Shown in pieces: positions 46,736 through 58,124 of a stretch of DNA of 64,000 nucleotides. The notes beneath the pieces are model-generated. The model saw only the letters and a list, made by a program, of their open reading frames with translations. It made no database searches and was not told the origin of the DNA. Source of the stretch: Chloroflexota bacterium (GTDB taxonomy: Bacteria; Chloroflexota; Anaerolineae; Anaerolineales; Villigracilaceae); the NCBI GenBank assembly GCA_016234495.1, contig JACRBI010000024.1, forward strand, positions 181,283 to 245,282, given 5' to 3'. The number at the start of each line of letters is the position of its first letter. The first letter of the stretch is position 1. A program made the translations under genes and the position numbers.

Positions 46736-48532
46736 ATGCCCATTCGTCTTTTATCTTCCGATGTCTCTTCACAGATCGCGGCAGGCGAGGTTGTTGAACG
46801 TCCCGCGTCTGTCATGAAAGAGTTGACCGAGAACGCGTTGGATGCCGGCGCGAAAAATATCTCGATTTCAATTGCGGATGCAGGGCGGACTCTGATCGAA
46901 GTGGCAGATGACGGGCACGGGATTCCAGCCAACGAGTTGGAACTGGCCGCCGCGCGTCATGCGACCTCGAAACTGATTCAGTCCGAAGACCTGTTCCACA
47001 TTTCGACATTGGGCTTCCGAGGCGAAGCTCTCGCTTCGATCGGTTCCGTTTCAAATATGACGATCACTTCGAGAGTCGCTTCTGCAAAAGAAGGCGCGAG
47101 GCTCAAAGTGGACGGCGGTATTTCGGGCAAGGTGGAAAAAGTCGGCGCGCCGGTTGGCACGGTGCTGCGCGTGGAAAATTTGTTTTATAACGTGCCTGCG
47201 CGTTTGAAATTTTTGAAAACGGATGTGACTGAAAGACGCGCGATTGATTCTTTAATCACGCGTTATGCGCTGGCGTATCCGAACGCGCGCTTCAAAGTGA
47301 CAGACGGCAAACAGGTCACATTGCAAACCGCAGGCGACGGTGACAGGCGCGCAATTCTCGCCGCCTTGTATGGCGTGGACGTGGCAAAGCAAATGCTCGA
47401 AGTGATGGATATGGACGAGGGGTTATCGTTGACTGGTTTTATCAGCCCCACATCACTGACTCGTTCCAATCGGAAAGAAATCACGTTCTTCGTGAATGGC
47501 CGCTGGGTGCAGGAATTCTCGTTGACCACGGCCCTGCTTCAAGCCTATCACACCCTGTTGATGGTCGGGCGTTATCCGCTGACGGCTTTGTTTTTGGAGG
47601 TCGCCCCCGAAGATGTGGATGTGAATGTCCATCCGACAAAAGCGGAAGTGCGTTTTAGAAGCCAGGACAGGATTTTTAGCTTCGTCCAACGAGCCGCACG
47701 CAAGGCATTGCTGGCATACACGCCTGTGGCGTCTGTCTCACCACAATTGTGGGGCGGAGCGCGGAGCACGGAACGGCGGGAAGTGGGGATTGATTGGAGT
47801 ATTGGGCACAGTCCTGTTGACAGTGGACAGTTGACGGTGGACGATGAGCAGGTGCAGAATGCAGAAGGCGCGCGAAGCGTGCGGAATGCAGAAGACGGTC
47901 TAATCGTCAATCGTCAATCGTCAGTCGAAAATCCTTCTTTTGCCCCGGTTCCTCTTTTGCGATTGATCGGTCAAATCGGTTCAACCTACATCGTCGCCGA
48001 GGGACCCGATGGTTTGTATTTGATAGATCAACACGCGGCGCATGAGCGGATTTTGTTCGAGAAGTTAATGGCACAACATGATAAGAAGAGCATCCCATCA
48101 CAGGCTTTGCTCGCTCCAGAAGTTGTGACCCTGCCACCGCAGTCGGCAAAAGCGTTGACGTCGCAACTGCCTTTCTTGAATCACTTTGGCTTTGAGGTGG
48201 AGGAGTTCGGCACGAACACGTTCCAGGTGCGTGCCATGCCGGTCTTGTTTTCAGGCGGTGACCCGTCGTCTGCGTTGAGGGCATTGGTGGAGGATTTCGA
48301 GGAGGATGAAACGCCTCTGCAAGCAGAAGTCGAAGCAAAACTGGCGGCGCGGGTCTGCAAGCGGCTGGCTGTCAAAGGCGGGCAGACTCTCACCACGGAG
48401 GAGCAGCGCGCATTGTTGAATGACCTCGAAGCCTGCGCTTCTCCGCGCACCTGTCCGCATGGCAGGCCGACGATGGTTCACCTGTCGGTGGATGCGCTCG
48501 AAAAACAGTTCGGCAGAAAAGGTCCGCGTTAG
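46736..48532 (+). CDS. mutL: DNA mismatch repair protein MutL
   Basis: MPIRLLSSDVSSQIAAGEVVERPASVMKELTENALDAGA, GFRGEALASI, DQHAAHERILFE endonuclease motif. Confidence 0.97.
   Translation: MPIRLLSSDVSSQIAAGEVVERPASVMKELTENALDAGAKNISISIADAGRTLIEVADDGHGIPANELELAAARHATSKLIQSEDLFHISTLGFRGEALASIGSVSNMTITSRVASAKEGARLKVDGGISGKVEKVGAPVGTVLRVENLFYNVPARLKFLKTDVTERRAIDSLITRYALAYPNARFKVTDGKQVTLQTAGDGDRRAILAALYGVDVAKQMLEVMDMDEGLSLTGFISPTSLTRSNRKEITFFVNGRWVQEFSLTTALLQAYHTLLMVGRYPLTALFLEVAPEDVDVNVHPTKAEVRFRSQDRIFSFVQRAARKALLAYTPVASVSPQLWGGARSTERREVGIDWSIGHSPVDSGQLTVDDEQVQNAEGARSVRNAEDGLIVNRQSSVENPSFAPVPLLRLIGQIGSTYIVAEGPDGLYLIDQHAAHERILFEKLMAQHDKKSIPSQALLAPEVVTLPPQSAKALTSQLPFLNHFGFEVEEFGTNTFQVRAMPVLFSGGDPSSALRALVEDFEEDETPLQAEVEAKLAARVCKRLAVKGGQTLTTEEQRALLNDLEACASPRTCPHGRPTMVHLSVDALEKQFGRKGPR
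47811..47935. repeat. heptad array within mutL linker
   Basis: GTCCTGT TGACAGT GGACAGT TGACGGT GGACGAT GAGCAGG TGCAGAA TGCAGAA GGCGCGC GAAGCGT GCGGAAT GCAGAAG ACGGTCT AATCGTC AATCGTC AATCGTC AGTCGAA. Confidence 0.8.
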
Positions 48533-48603
48533 TACGAATGGCGGGGGTTTCTAAATTTGTAAGGTCGGTTGAAACAGCAAGTGATTGGGCTAAAATTGAA
48601 GCT

Positions 48604-49572
48604 ATGAAAAAGCTGGCGGACCTGATTTCAACAAACGGAGCGGGGGAAATCATTGAGCATCTTCACGCACTGGTCGCATTGGTCAAAAACGACGGCGAAT
48701 TTATTTCATGGAATCGTTCATTTGGGGCGTATAAAAAATTGTCCCCGGCCGCTGAACGGCTGGAGGATATTTTTTATGAGAAAGACCGCCAGTACGTCCA
48801 GTGGAAACTGTCAGCCGCATCCACTGAACATTGGATGGCGGAACTGTTCCCGGCGGAGGATGATCCGCCGCTGGTCTGCGATTGCGCCCTGCTGCCGGGG
48901 CCTGATGGTCATTTGCTGTTTGTCGCTGAAAAAGTCGATTCAAACGCCGAGCTTCAAAACCTGGTGCGGCGTTTGAACCGCCAGGTGAAAATGTTCCACC
49001 GCGAAAGTGAAGCCGCCAAAAAGATCGCGCGCAATAAACAGATCGAAATGGAATCGGTCATGATCCAGTCGAGGGAGGTGGCGCAAATTGACCCGCTGAC
49101 CTTTCTGCTGAATCGCCGCACGATCGTGCGCGAACTTCAAAATGAAGTACTGCGCGCCGAGAGGTATAAGTCTGCACTTTCGATTTCGGTAATGGATATT
49201 GACCATTTCAAAAATGTGAATGACACCTATGGTCACGTGGCGGGGGATGAGGTGCTGCGGCAGGTGGGTTATATATTGCGCGATCATATCCGCCAGCCGG
49301 ATGTGGCCGGGCGGTACGGCGGTGAGGAATTTCTTCTTTTGCTGCCAAGCTCGGACGCAGGCGCTGCGGCTGAACAGGCTTCCCGTTTGTGCCGGCAGAT
49401 CAGCGAAGCCGCGCCGCTTGTACAAGGACATGTCATCAATGTGACCGTCAGCATGGGCATTGCACAATTCCATCCGGGGGTGGACACATGGGACACGCTG
49501 CTCAACCGCGCAGACAATGCCATGTACGAAGCCAAAAGAGCCGGGCGCAACCGCTGGGTGGTGGCAGATTAG
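48604..49572 (+). CDS. GGDEF (GGEEF) diguanylate cyclase
   Basis: DPLTFLLNRRTIVRELQNEV...GRYGGEEFLLLLPSSDAG. Confidence 0.92.
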   Translation: MKKLADLISTNGAGEIIEHLHALVALVKNDGEFISWNRSFGAYKKLSPAAERLEDIFYEKDRQYVQWKLSAASTEHWMAELFPAEDDPPLVCDCALLPGPDGHLLFVAEKVDSNAELQNLVRRLNRQVKMFHRESEAAKKIARNKQIEMESVMIQSREVAQIDPLTFLLNRRTIVRELQNEVLRAERYKSALSISVMDIDHFKNVNDTYGHVAGDEVLRQVGYILRDHIRQPDVAGRYGGEEFLLLLPSSDAGAAAEQASRLCRQISEAAPLVQGHVINVTVSMGIAQFHPGVDTWDTLLNRADNAMYEAKRAGRNRWVVAD

Positions 49573-49576
49573 TTGT

Positions 49577-50803
49577 TTACCGGTAAATACCCAGCGGATT
49601 GTATTTGCCTGAAAAGCCGGGGAAGATGTTTTCGATGTTCGAATTTTCAAGCCGTTTGCTCAACAACTCACTCAAGACCTGACGATAATCGGTCGTGACC
49701 GCGAGGTCGGCATGGTCGTACAACTGATCGTTGTGCAAGCCGGGCCACGCGCCGAAGACCTGTCCGCCGTTGACGCTGCCGCCGAGGGTGAGCATGACCG
49801 AGCCGTGACCGTGATCCGTGCCGTAGGATTCGTTCTGCACGAGGCGGCGGCCAAATTCACTGATGACCACAACCGATAAGCGGTCAGTGTAGCCCGTGTC
49901 GAGGTCAAGATAAAAGTTTGAGAGGCCGTCGGAGAGTTGGCCGAGCAGGTCACCGATGTAACCGCCGTTGCCGTCTGCCTCGTATTCGTGGGTGTCCCAG
50001 CCGCCGAAGTCCACTGCGGCGACGCGCAGGCCCGCGTCAAGTTTTATCATCTGCGCGATGGTCTTTAATTGCCGACCGAGTTCGTCATCGTTATAACTTG
50101 CGCCGTTGGATGGTTGATATTCATTTTCCACCAATGGGCTGACGATGCTCAGCGCATCCAGCGTGCGTGAGCCTGCCTGATGCAGCAGTGTGCCACCTTT
50201 GTACATTTGGCGCAAGGCATTTTGCTGTGACCCAACCAGGTCATTGCCCCATTGGGAGAAATCAGCAGGCGTGTTCAAACTGACGGTTGGGGTGAAATTC
50301 AACAGGGAAGATGGTTGACCTGCTGTGGAAATAACCGGCAGGATAGACGAAACTCCGGTCGCCTGCAAGTGACGGGTGACCCAGCCCGTGGTTGTGTTCT
50401 TCGAGCCGGGCGTGCCAAGCTCGATGAATTCCTGCGCGTCGAAGTGACTGCGGGTGTCGTGGTCCAAACCAACAGCGTGGACAATGCCCATTTTGCCGTC
50501 CCGGTACAGGTCATGTAATGAAGCGAGCGCAGGGTGCAGTCCAAACTGGTCGTTGAGCGGCAGCAGGTCAGTGATACGCAAATCGGGGCGCGATTTTTCG
50601 TAGAAGCCGCGGTCATCGCCTTGCAGCGGAGGGACGACATTCAGCGCATCCCAGCCGCCGCGCAAAAATACGACCACCAGAGTGTCGGATGGATTATCTG
50701 CCTGCGCAAAAGATAAATTGGTCAGGCGCGCGCCAGCCATGGATGCGATGGCATACGAACAGCCTTGTAAAAATTGCCTGCGGGGGTTGTTAAGTTTTGG
50801 CAT
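49577..50803 (-). CDS. DUF1501 domain-containing protein
   Basis: NNPRRQFLQGCSYAIASMAG Tat-like N-term; LVVVFLRGGWDALNVVPP; GGWDTHEYE; SEFGRRLVQNESYGTDHGHGSVMLTLGG. Confidence 0.93.
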   Translation of the reverse strand: MPKLNNPRRQFLQGCSYAIASMAGARLTNLSFAQADNPSDTLVVVFLRGGWDALNVVPPLQGDDRGFYEKSRPDLRITDLLPLNDQFGLHPALASLHDLYRDGKMGIVHAVGLDHDTRSHFDAQEFIELGTPGSKNTTTGWVTRHLQATGVSSILPVISTAGQPSSLLNFTPTVSLNTPADFSQWGNDLVGSQQNALRQMYKGGTLLHQAGSRTLDALSIVSPLVENEYQPSNGASYNDDELGRQLKTIAQMIKLDAGLRVAAVDFGGWDTHEYEADGNGGYIGDLLGQLSDGLSNFYLDLDTGYTDRLSVVVISEFGRRLVQNESYGTDHGHGSVMLTLGGSVNGGQVFGAWPGLHNDQLYDHADLAVTTDYRQVLSELLSKRLENSNIENIFPGFSGKYNPLGIYR

Positions 50804-50836
50804 TTTGTTTCCTGTCTGGGCGGGAGAACTCCACCC

Positions 50837-52567
50837 CTACTTCCATTGAAAATCAGGACTCATGATGATGACTTCCACCATCGCGGGCAAAACATATTGC
50901 ACATGGTCTTCGGGCAGTGAATCTTGTGTGCCGTATTCCTGCGCCATCACAGCGATGACCGCGGCGCGGTCGCTTTCAGACATGGCGCGGCCAAGGATGC
51001 GTTGAATCCAAAAATCGGCGAGGCCTTCGGCGGTGCGCAAGTCTGCGGGAGTTTGTGAAAAAACATCGGTGCGGATCGTGCGTCCCTGATCTTCATCATC
51101 GAGCCAGTTTTCAGCGATGCCCACCGCAAAATTCCAGCGATACAAGATGGACATTGAGTTTGCCCAGGCTTCCTTCACATCGGGGTAGCCATCCGGCGGA
51201 CGCCGCTCAAAGAGCGCCTGCCCCATCATACTGAGCATCCACGGGATGCCGCTGGGAAGTTTTGTGAAATCAGTATCGAGCGCGCGCATGGTGGAGGTGA
51301 CCGCTTCAAGCGGACGTTTGATCTTCGCGCCAAAAGTTTGTCTGAATTCATCTGATAATAAAATCGTTTCGACCACGCGCTTGAGTTGATCTGGCGCGTC
51401 TTTGTGGGCGAGGAATGCGTCGGCGGCGGCCTGCACCACTGCATCAGACGGCGAGTCGCTGATGAAACGCCGGGCAAGTTTCAGGGCGATGTGACGCGCC
51501 GTGCCCGGGTGTGAAGCCAGCAAGTCCAGCACGTCGCGCCCATCTTTTAAATCCTCCTGATCGGCGGGGATGTAAACTCCCAACACCAATTTGTTGAAGC
51601 GGTCATGCCAGGGTTTGTGATAAATAAAATTCCCCGTCTTTTCGATGCCGTCCTCCCAATCACCGAGATCATCATCGACTCGCCAGCCGGTGAGACAGCG
51701 CGCCGCTTCATAGACGTCGTTATCGACATAGCCGATTGCAAGGCCGTTCGCATCTTTCTCGACTGTGACAGGGTCGCGCACACCCAGATAATTTTCTGCG
51801 CCGAGAGTGTGCAGCTCAAACAACTCACGCGCAAAATTTTCATTCGGGCCGGCATCGGAACTGTTATTTTGATTCAGGTAATACAACATGGACGGATGCT
51901 GTGCGACTGCTTCAAGCATCTGCCTGAAATTGCCGAGCATGTGTTTGCGCAGCACATCGCGGTTGTAAGAGACAAGCAGCGGCACACCGTCATCCTGCCA
52001 GAAAAAGATGTTGAAGTGATTGTGCCAAAAATCCGCAAGGACTTCGACCAGTTGTTTGCGGCTGTAGACCGCGCGCAGGATGGTCGCGTCGATCAGTTCG
52101 TAGGCGGGCTTGCTGTACCACTCCCAATAAATGTCATCGTTTGAATCGTAGGGGTTGTTGGCAATGTGGTCGGCGTAAAGTTCCGCGTGTGATTTATGCA
52201 GAGTCTCAAAGCCTGCCGCGTTGTACCGCGTTTCAAAGTCGCTGTCGTCAATCGAATCGGGATTCAACTGCTGGTCAACATAGGCGCGCAGGCGTTCATC
52301 GTCCGTTGCGCCGAGCGCATTGAAGGCATCAATATCCCCGGGACGCGGACCAAACCCCATGCGGTTCAAGGCCGCCGCCGCCAGCGGAACAGACAGGCTG
52401 ATCTCCTGCGGTGGAACAACCTGCGGAATCTGCGGCTCGATCTGCGGCGGCGCGGCTGTCTGAGTCTGCTCTGCGGCGCAGGCTGCGAGCAGTGACGAGG
52501 CTGCCAGCGTGCCCCCAAGTTTCAGAAAATCGCGGCGGGATATTTTCGAATCATTTTGTGAAGTCAT
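50837..52567 (-). CDS. DUF1800 domain-containing Tat-exported (lipo)protein
   Basis: SRRDFLKLGGTLAASSLLAAC; AALNRMGFGPRPGDIDAF; VLADFWHNHFNIF; NFARELFELHTLG. Confidence 0.93.
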   Translation of the reverse strand: MTSQNDSKISRRDFLKLGGTLAASSLLAACAAEQTQTAAPPQIEPQIPQVVPPQEISLSVPLAAAALNRMGFGPRPGDIDAFNALGATDDERLRAYVDQQLNPDSIDDSDFETRYNAAGFETLHKSHAELYADHIANNPYDSNDDIYWEWYSKPAYELIDATILRAVYSRKQLVEVLADFWHNHFNIFFWQDDGVPLLVSYNRDVLRKHMLGNFRQMLEAVAQHPSMLYYLNQNNSSDAGPNENFARELFELHTLGAENYLGVRDPVTVEKDANGLAIGYVDNDVYEAARCLTGWRVDDDLGDWEDGIEKTGNFIYHKPWHDRFNKLVLGVYIPADQEDLKDGRDVLDLLASHPGTARHIALKLARRFISDSPSDAVVQAAADAFLAHKDAPDQLKRVVETILLSDEFRQTFGAKIKRPLEAVTSTMRALDTDFTKLPSGIPWMLSMMGQALFERRPPDGYPDVKEAWANSMSILYRWNFAVGIAENWLDDEDQGRTIRTDVFSQTPADLRTAEGLADFWIQRILGRAMSESDRAAVIAVMAQEYGTQDSLPEDHVQYVLPAMVEVIIMSPDFQWK

Positions 52568-52679
52568 GCCATCTCCTGTCCATTGTTGATGCAATTCTAC
52601 AGGGAAAACTTCCCTGTTCAATCCCCTAAAAGATTGGGAAATACCACACCCGTATGTTAGAACTCTTGCATAAGTAATG

Positions 52680-52756
52680 TGCGTCCGCTAATCTTCGCCA
52701 ATCACCACGAATTTTTTTTATGATTTGCGCAGATTAGTGTAAATTCGCGGATAGGT
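52680..52756. repeat. ~10-nt period mirrored array
   Basis: cCGCTAATcttCGCCAATcacCACGAATttt ... GATTTGCGcaGATTAGTGtaAATTCGCGg. Confidence 0.5.
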
Positions 52757-52839
52757 TTTCCAGCAAGGCTATGTTGCCTGACTTTTGCAAGAGGTATGTT
52801 GTAGAATTGGCGCCATTCAACGAAATCCACAGGAGTCTC

Positions 52840-53484
52840 ATGCCCGTGTCCCCGCTCTTTGAATTTGCATTGCTCAGTTTTATTTCGATGTTTACGATGG
52901 TCAATCCCATCGGAGTCATTCCCGTTTACACCGCGATGACCGCCAAACTCTCACCGCGGGAATCGCACCGCGTTGCGAGGAAGGCCAGCCTGACAGCCTT
53001 GTTCATTCTGCTCGCCTTCGCGCTGACCGGCCAGTGGATATTCCGCTTCTTTTCCATCTCGGTCAACAGTTTGCGGGTTGTCGGCGGTGTGATCTTTTTC
53101 ATGATGGGATATGAAATGCTGCAAGCGCATCTCTCGCGCACGCAGTTCGATGATGAGACCAACCACGAATACATCAACGATATTTCGATCACGCCTTTGG
53201 GAATTCCCATCATCTGCGGGCCGGGCGCGATTACCACTTCCATTCTTTTGATGAACGAGACGAAATCCCCGCTCGAGTCGGGCATTGTGCTGGGAGTTAT
53301 CATTCTGCTGATGGCTGTGACTTATTTTTTACTGCTGGGCGCAAAGCAAGTCACGCATCTGATCGGCGAGAACGGCAACAAGGTCATGCTGAGGTTGATG
53401 GGATTGATCGTGATGGTCATCGCTGTGGAATTTTTCTTCAGCGGGCTGACTCCCATTGTGCGGGAGATTTTGAAAATTCAATAA
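52840..53484 (+). CDS. MarC family (UPF0056) membrane protein
   Basis: FISMFTMVNPIGVIPVYTAMT; GIPIICGPGAITTSI. Confidence 0.93.
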   Translation: MPVSPLFEFALLSFISMFTMVNPIGVIPVYTAMTAKLSPRESHRVARKASLTALFILLAFALTGQWIFRFFSISVNSLRVVGGVIFFMMGYEMLQAHLSRTQFDDETNHEYINDISITPLGIPIICGPGAITTSILLMNETKSPLESGIVLGVIILLMAVTYFLLLGAKQVTHLIGENGNKVMLRLMGLIVMVIAVEFFFSGLTPIVREILKIQ

Positions 53485-53486
53485 AA

Positions 53487-53518
53487 GCAGAAGCCATCGC
53501 AATTGCGATGGCTTCTGC
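53487..53518. repeat. perfect 32-bp palindrome after marC
   Basis: gcagaagccatcgcaattgcgatggcttctgc. Confidence 0.85.
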
Positions 53519-53529
53519 CGAATGACAAA

Positions 53530-53562
53530 AGACCTCCGAGGTTTTGAAAACCTCGGAGGTCT
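53530..53562. repeat. perfect palindrome
   Basis: agacctccgaggttttgaaaacctcggaggtct. Confidence 0.85.
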
Positions 53563-53564
53563 AA

Positions 53565-53984
53565 TTATTGCGGCTTCAAAAACACCAGCGGAATTTCACG
53601 CGTGGTCGTTTTTTCATATTCGCCGTAGTTGGGGGCAATGGAAACGATCCAGTCATATAACGGCCTGCGCGCTTCGCCTAAAATGATCTCAGGCTTTACT
53701 TTCATTGTTTTATCCTTGACCTGAATTGTCACATCATCAGGGTTGCCTTTGATGTTGTGATACCACGCAGGGTGTTTTGCTCCGCCGGCATTCGATGCAA
53801 CGATGATATATCCGTCATCGCGTTCGAAGTATCCCAAAGGGGTGAAAAATAGTTTGCCGGATTTACGTCCTTTGGTTGTAAGAACAAGGACTTTAAACCC
53901 GCGCATTTCACCGCCGAATTTTCCGCCGGTCAGGCGGTACATCCCTACATGGAAACCAATAAATAATTTGGCAAGGAAGTTCAT
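53565..53984 (-). CDS. F420/deazaflavin-dependent nitroreductase (DDN) family protein
   Basis: MRGFKVLVLTTKGRKSGKLFFTPLGYFERDDGYIIVASNAGGAKHPAWYHNIKGNPDDVTIQV. Confidence 0.92.
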   Translation of the reverse strand: MNFLAKLFIGFHVGMYRLTGGKFGGEMRGFKVLVLTTKGRKSGKLFFTPLGYFERDDGYIIVASNAGGAKHPAWYHNIKGNPDDVTIQVKDKTMKVKPEIILGEARRPLYDWIVSIAPNYGEYEKTTTREIPLVFLKPQ

Positions 53985-53999
53985 GTTATTTTCTCCAAA

Positions 54000-54028
54000 T
54001 GCAGGGGCGAGGTGACCTCGCCCCTGCA
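54000..54028. repeat. perfect palindrome
   Basis: tgcaggggcgaggtgacctcgcccctgca. Confidence 0.85.
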
Positions 54029-54033
54029 CATCA

Positions 54034-56043
<2,010 letters not shown>

Positions 56044-56062
56044 AGCGCCACCTCTTGTCTCC

Positions 56063-56160
56063 AGACCCTAAAGGTTTTAAATCTTACACAGTCTTGAACG
56101 TTAATCGAAAGTCTAATTTTGTTTTTCATATTCTTATCCTGAAGTAAACCTTTAGGGTCT
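56063..56160. repeat. pair of perfect 15-bp inverted repeats, 98 bp end to end
   Basis: agaccctaaaggttt ... aaacctttagggtct; right arm contains stop codon of the upstream ABC gene. Confidence 0.75.
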
Positions 56161-58092
56161 ATTTCCGTGCGAGAGAATTTGTGAGTTATAAATTTCAGCA
56201 TAGATCGGTTCTTCTTCCATAAGTTGAGCGTGCCTGCCCTGTGCCACAACTTCACCTTTTTCGAGCACAAGAATTTTATCGGCGTTCATCACGGTGCTGA
56301 TACGCTGCGCGATGACGAAGGATGTGCGGCCTTTCATGAGGGTTTCAAGCGCTTCCTGAATATGCGACTCGGTGGCGACGTCCACGCTGGAGGTTGAGTC
56401 GTCGAGGATCAGAATGCGCGGGTCGAGCAGAAGAGCGCGCGCAATTGCCACGCGTTGTTTTTGTCCGCCGCTGAGAGTTGTTCCGCGTTCACCGACGTGT
56501 GTGTTGTAACCATCGGGGAAGGACATGATGAAGTCGTGCGCGGCTGCGGCTTTTGCAGCGGACTCAATTTCTGCGTGTGTGGCTTCGGGTTTGCCGAAGG
56601 CGATATTGTCGCGGATGGTTCCGCTGAACAAGGTTGTCTCTTGCAGCACGATGCCGATCTGCGAGCGCAGCGAGTCGAGCGTGACGTCGCGCAGGTCGTG
56701 ACCGTCAATGGTGATTCCGCCTTCGGTTGGGTCATAGAAGCGCGGCAGTAAATTGATAATGCTGGTCTTGCCTGAACCTGTCGCGCCAAGCAGCGCAACC
56801 GTCTCGCCCGATTTAACTTCAAATGAAACATTCTTAAGCACAGGCTCGCCGCCGCCGACATAACGGAAGGTGACGTTCTCGAATTTCACATCGCCTTTCA
56901 CGGCGGGCAGTTTCGAGGCGTTGGGTTTATCTGCGATGTCACTCTTGGCATCCAGAATTTCAAAGATGCGGTCAGCGGATGCGGCGGCCTGCCCCATTTG
57001 CGTGACGATCATGCCGAACATCATGATGGGGAAGAACAGGTACATCAAGTAAAGTGAGAATTCCTGCCACGCGCCAATGGTCAACGTGCCGACGATGATT
57101 TGCTTGCCGCCGACATAAAGAATTGCGGCTTGTCCGAGATTTGCAATTAAGAAGACCAGCGGAAACAAAAACGTGAACAAACGGTTGACCGCGATGGCTT
57201 GATTCATCGTGTCATCTGCGGCGGCGCGGAACTTCGTCTGCTGTTCCTTCTCGCGCGTGAAAGCCTTGATCACTTTGACGCCCGCGAGATTTTCCTGCAA
57301 GACCGTGTTCAGAGTTGAAAGTTTTATCTGCACTTTTGCGAACAAGGGCTGGCTGAGTCCTGCGAATATGCCGAACAACACGATCGCAATCGGCAAGATC
57401 GGCATGGCCGTCCATGCCAGCGAAACGTTCGACGAGAACAAAATGATGACCGTGCCCGAAAGCAAAATCACCGCGCCGACAAGCTGCAGCAGACCCTGCC
57501 CGATGAACAAGCGCACCTTCTCGACATCGTCCGTGGCGCGGATCATCAACTGGCCTGTTTGATTCTTATCGTGATATGCGAACGACAAATTTTGGATCTT
57601 GGCATACAGGTCGTTGCGCAGATCATACGCGACCGACTGCGAATTCTTCTCCGCCCAATAGGCTTGCAGGAAGGAGAAGATTCCGCGCAAAAGGGCGAAG
57701 ATGACAATCGAGACAAGGGCAACTGTCAGGGCGCGGGGCGCGTTGACCAAATCCGCTTCAAGCGCCGCCCGCAGCTGATCCAGCGACATGGCAGAGTCGT
57801 AGCCGAGGGCTTCGAGAATCTTCGGCAGCGCCGCACTGACAAATGCTGCGGGAATCTGATCCAGCGCCTGCAAGACCTGGTCGGCGAGGAATCCGCTGGT
57901 GACCGCATCGATCACGTTGCGGATCATGCGCGGCACAGCCAGTTGGGAGAGGGTGGCAACAATAAGAAATAGGTACGGCATAACGGCCTGAGCCTTGTAA
58001 CGAGTCAGGTATTTGATGGCGCGGCCAATGCCGCCTTTGGACTTGGCCCGCTCGCGGCGGCGCGATGTGGATTGGGTGAGGGCTGCTTGCAT
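56152..58092 (-). CDS. ABC transporter, permease-ATPase fusion (degenerate-site half)
   Basis: VALLGATGSGKTSIINLLPRFYD, LSGGQKQRVAIARA, ILILDDSTSSVD, FVIAQRISTV. Confidence 0.95.
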   Translation of the reverse strand: MQAALTQSTSRRRERAKSKGGIGRAIKYLTRYKAQAVMPYLFLIVATLSQLAVPRMIRNVIDAVTSGFLADQVLQALDQIPAAFVSAALPKILEALGYDSAMSLDQLRAALEADLVNAPRALTVALVSIVIFALLRGIFSFLQAYWAEKNSQSVAYDLRNDLYAKIQNLSFAYHDKNQTGQLMIRATDDVEKVRLFIGQGLLQLVGAVILLSGTVIILFSSNVSLAWTAMPILPIAIVLFGIFAGLSQPLFAKVQIKLSTLNTVLQENLAGVKVIKAFTREKEQQTKFRAAADDTMNQAIAVNRLFTFLFPLVFLIANLGQAAILYVGGKQIIVGTLTIGAWQEFSLYLMYLFFPIMMFGMIVTQMGQAAASADRIFEILDAKSDIADKPNASKLPAVKGDVKFENVTFRYVGGGEPVLKNVSFEVKSGETVALLGATGSGKTSIINLLPRFYDPTEGGITIDGHDLRDVTLDSLRSQIGIVLQETTLFSGTIRDNIAFGKPEATHAEIESAAKAAAAHDFIMSFPDGYNTHVGERGTTLSGGQKQRVAIARALLLDPRILILDDSTSSVDVATESHIQEALETLMKGRTSFVIAQRISTVMNADKILVLEKGEVVAQGRHAQLMEEEPIYAEIYNSQILSHGNRP

Positions 58093-58124
58093 GTGATTCC
58101 TTTTTCGATTTGCGATTTTCTGAT

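Noticed and set aside
46736-48532. MutL interrupted or pseudogenised by the repeat
   Set aside because: Reading frame is continuous and N- and C-terminal motifs are intact.
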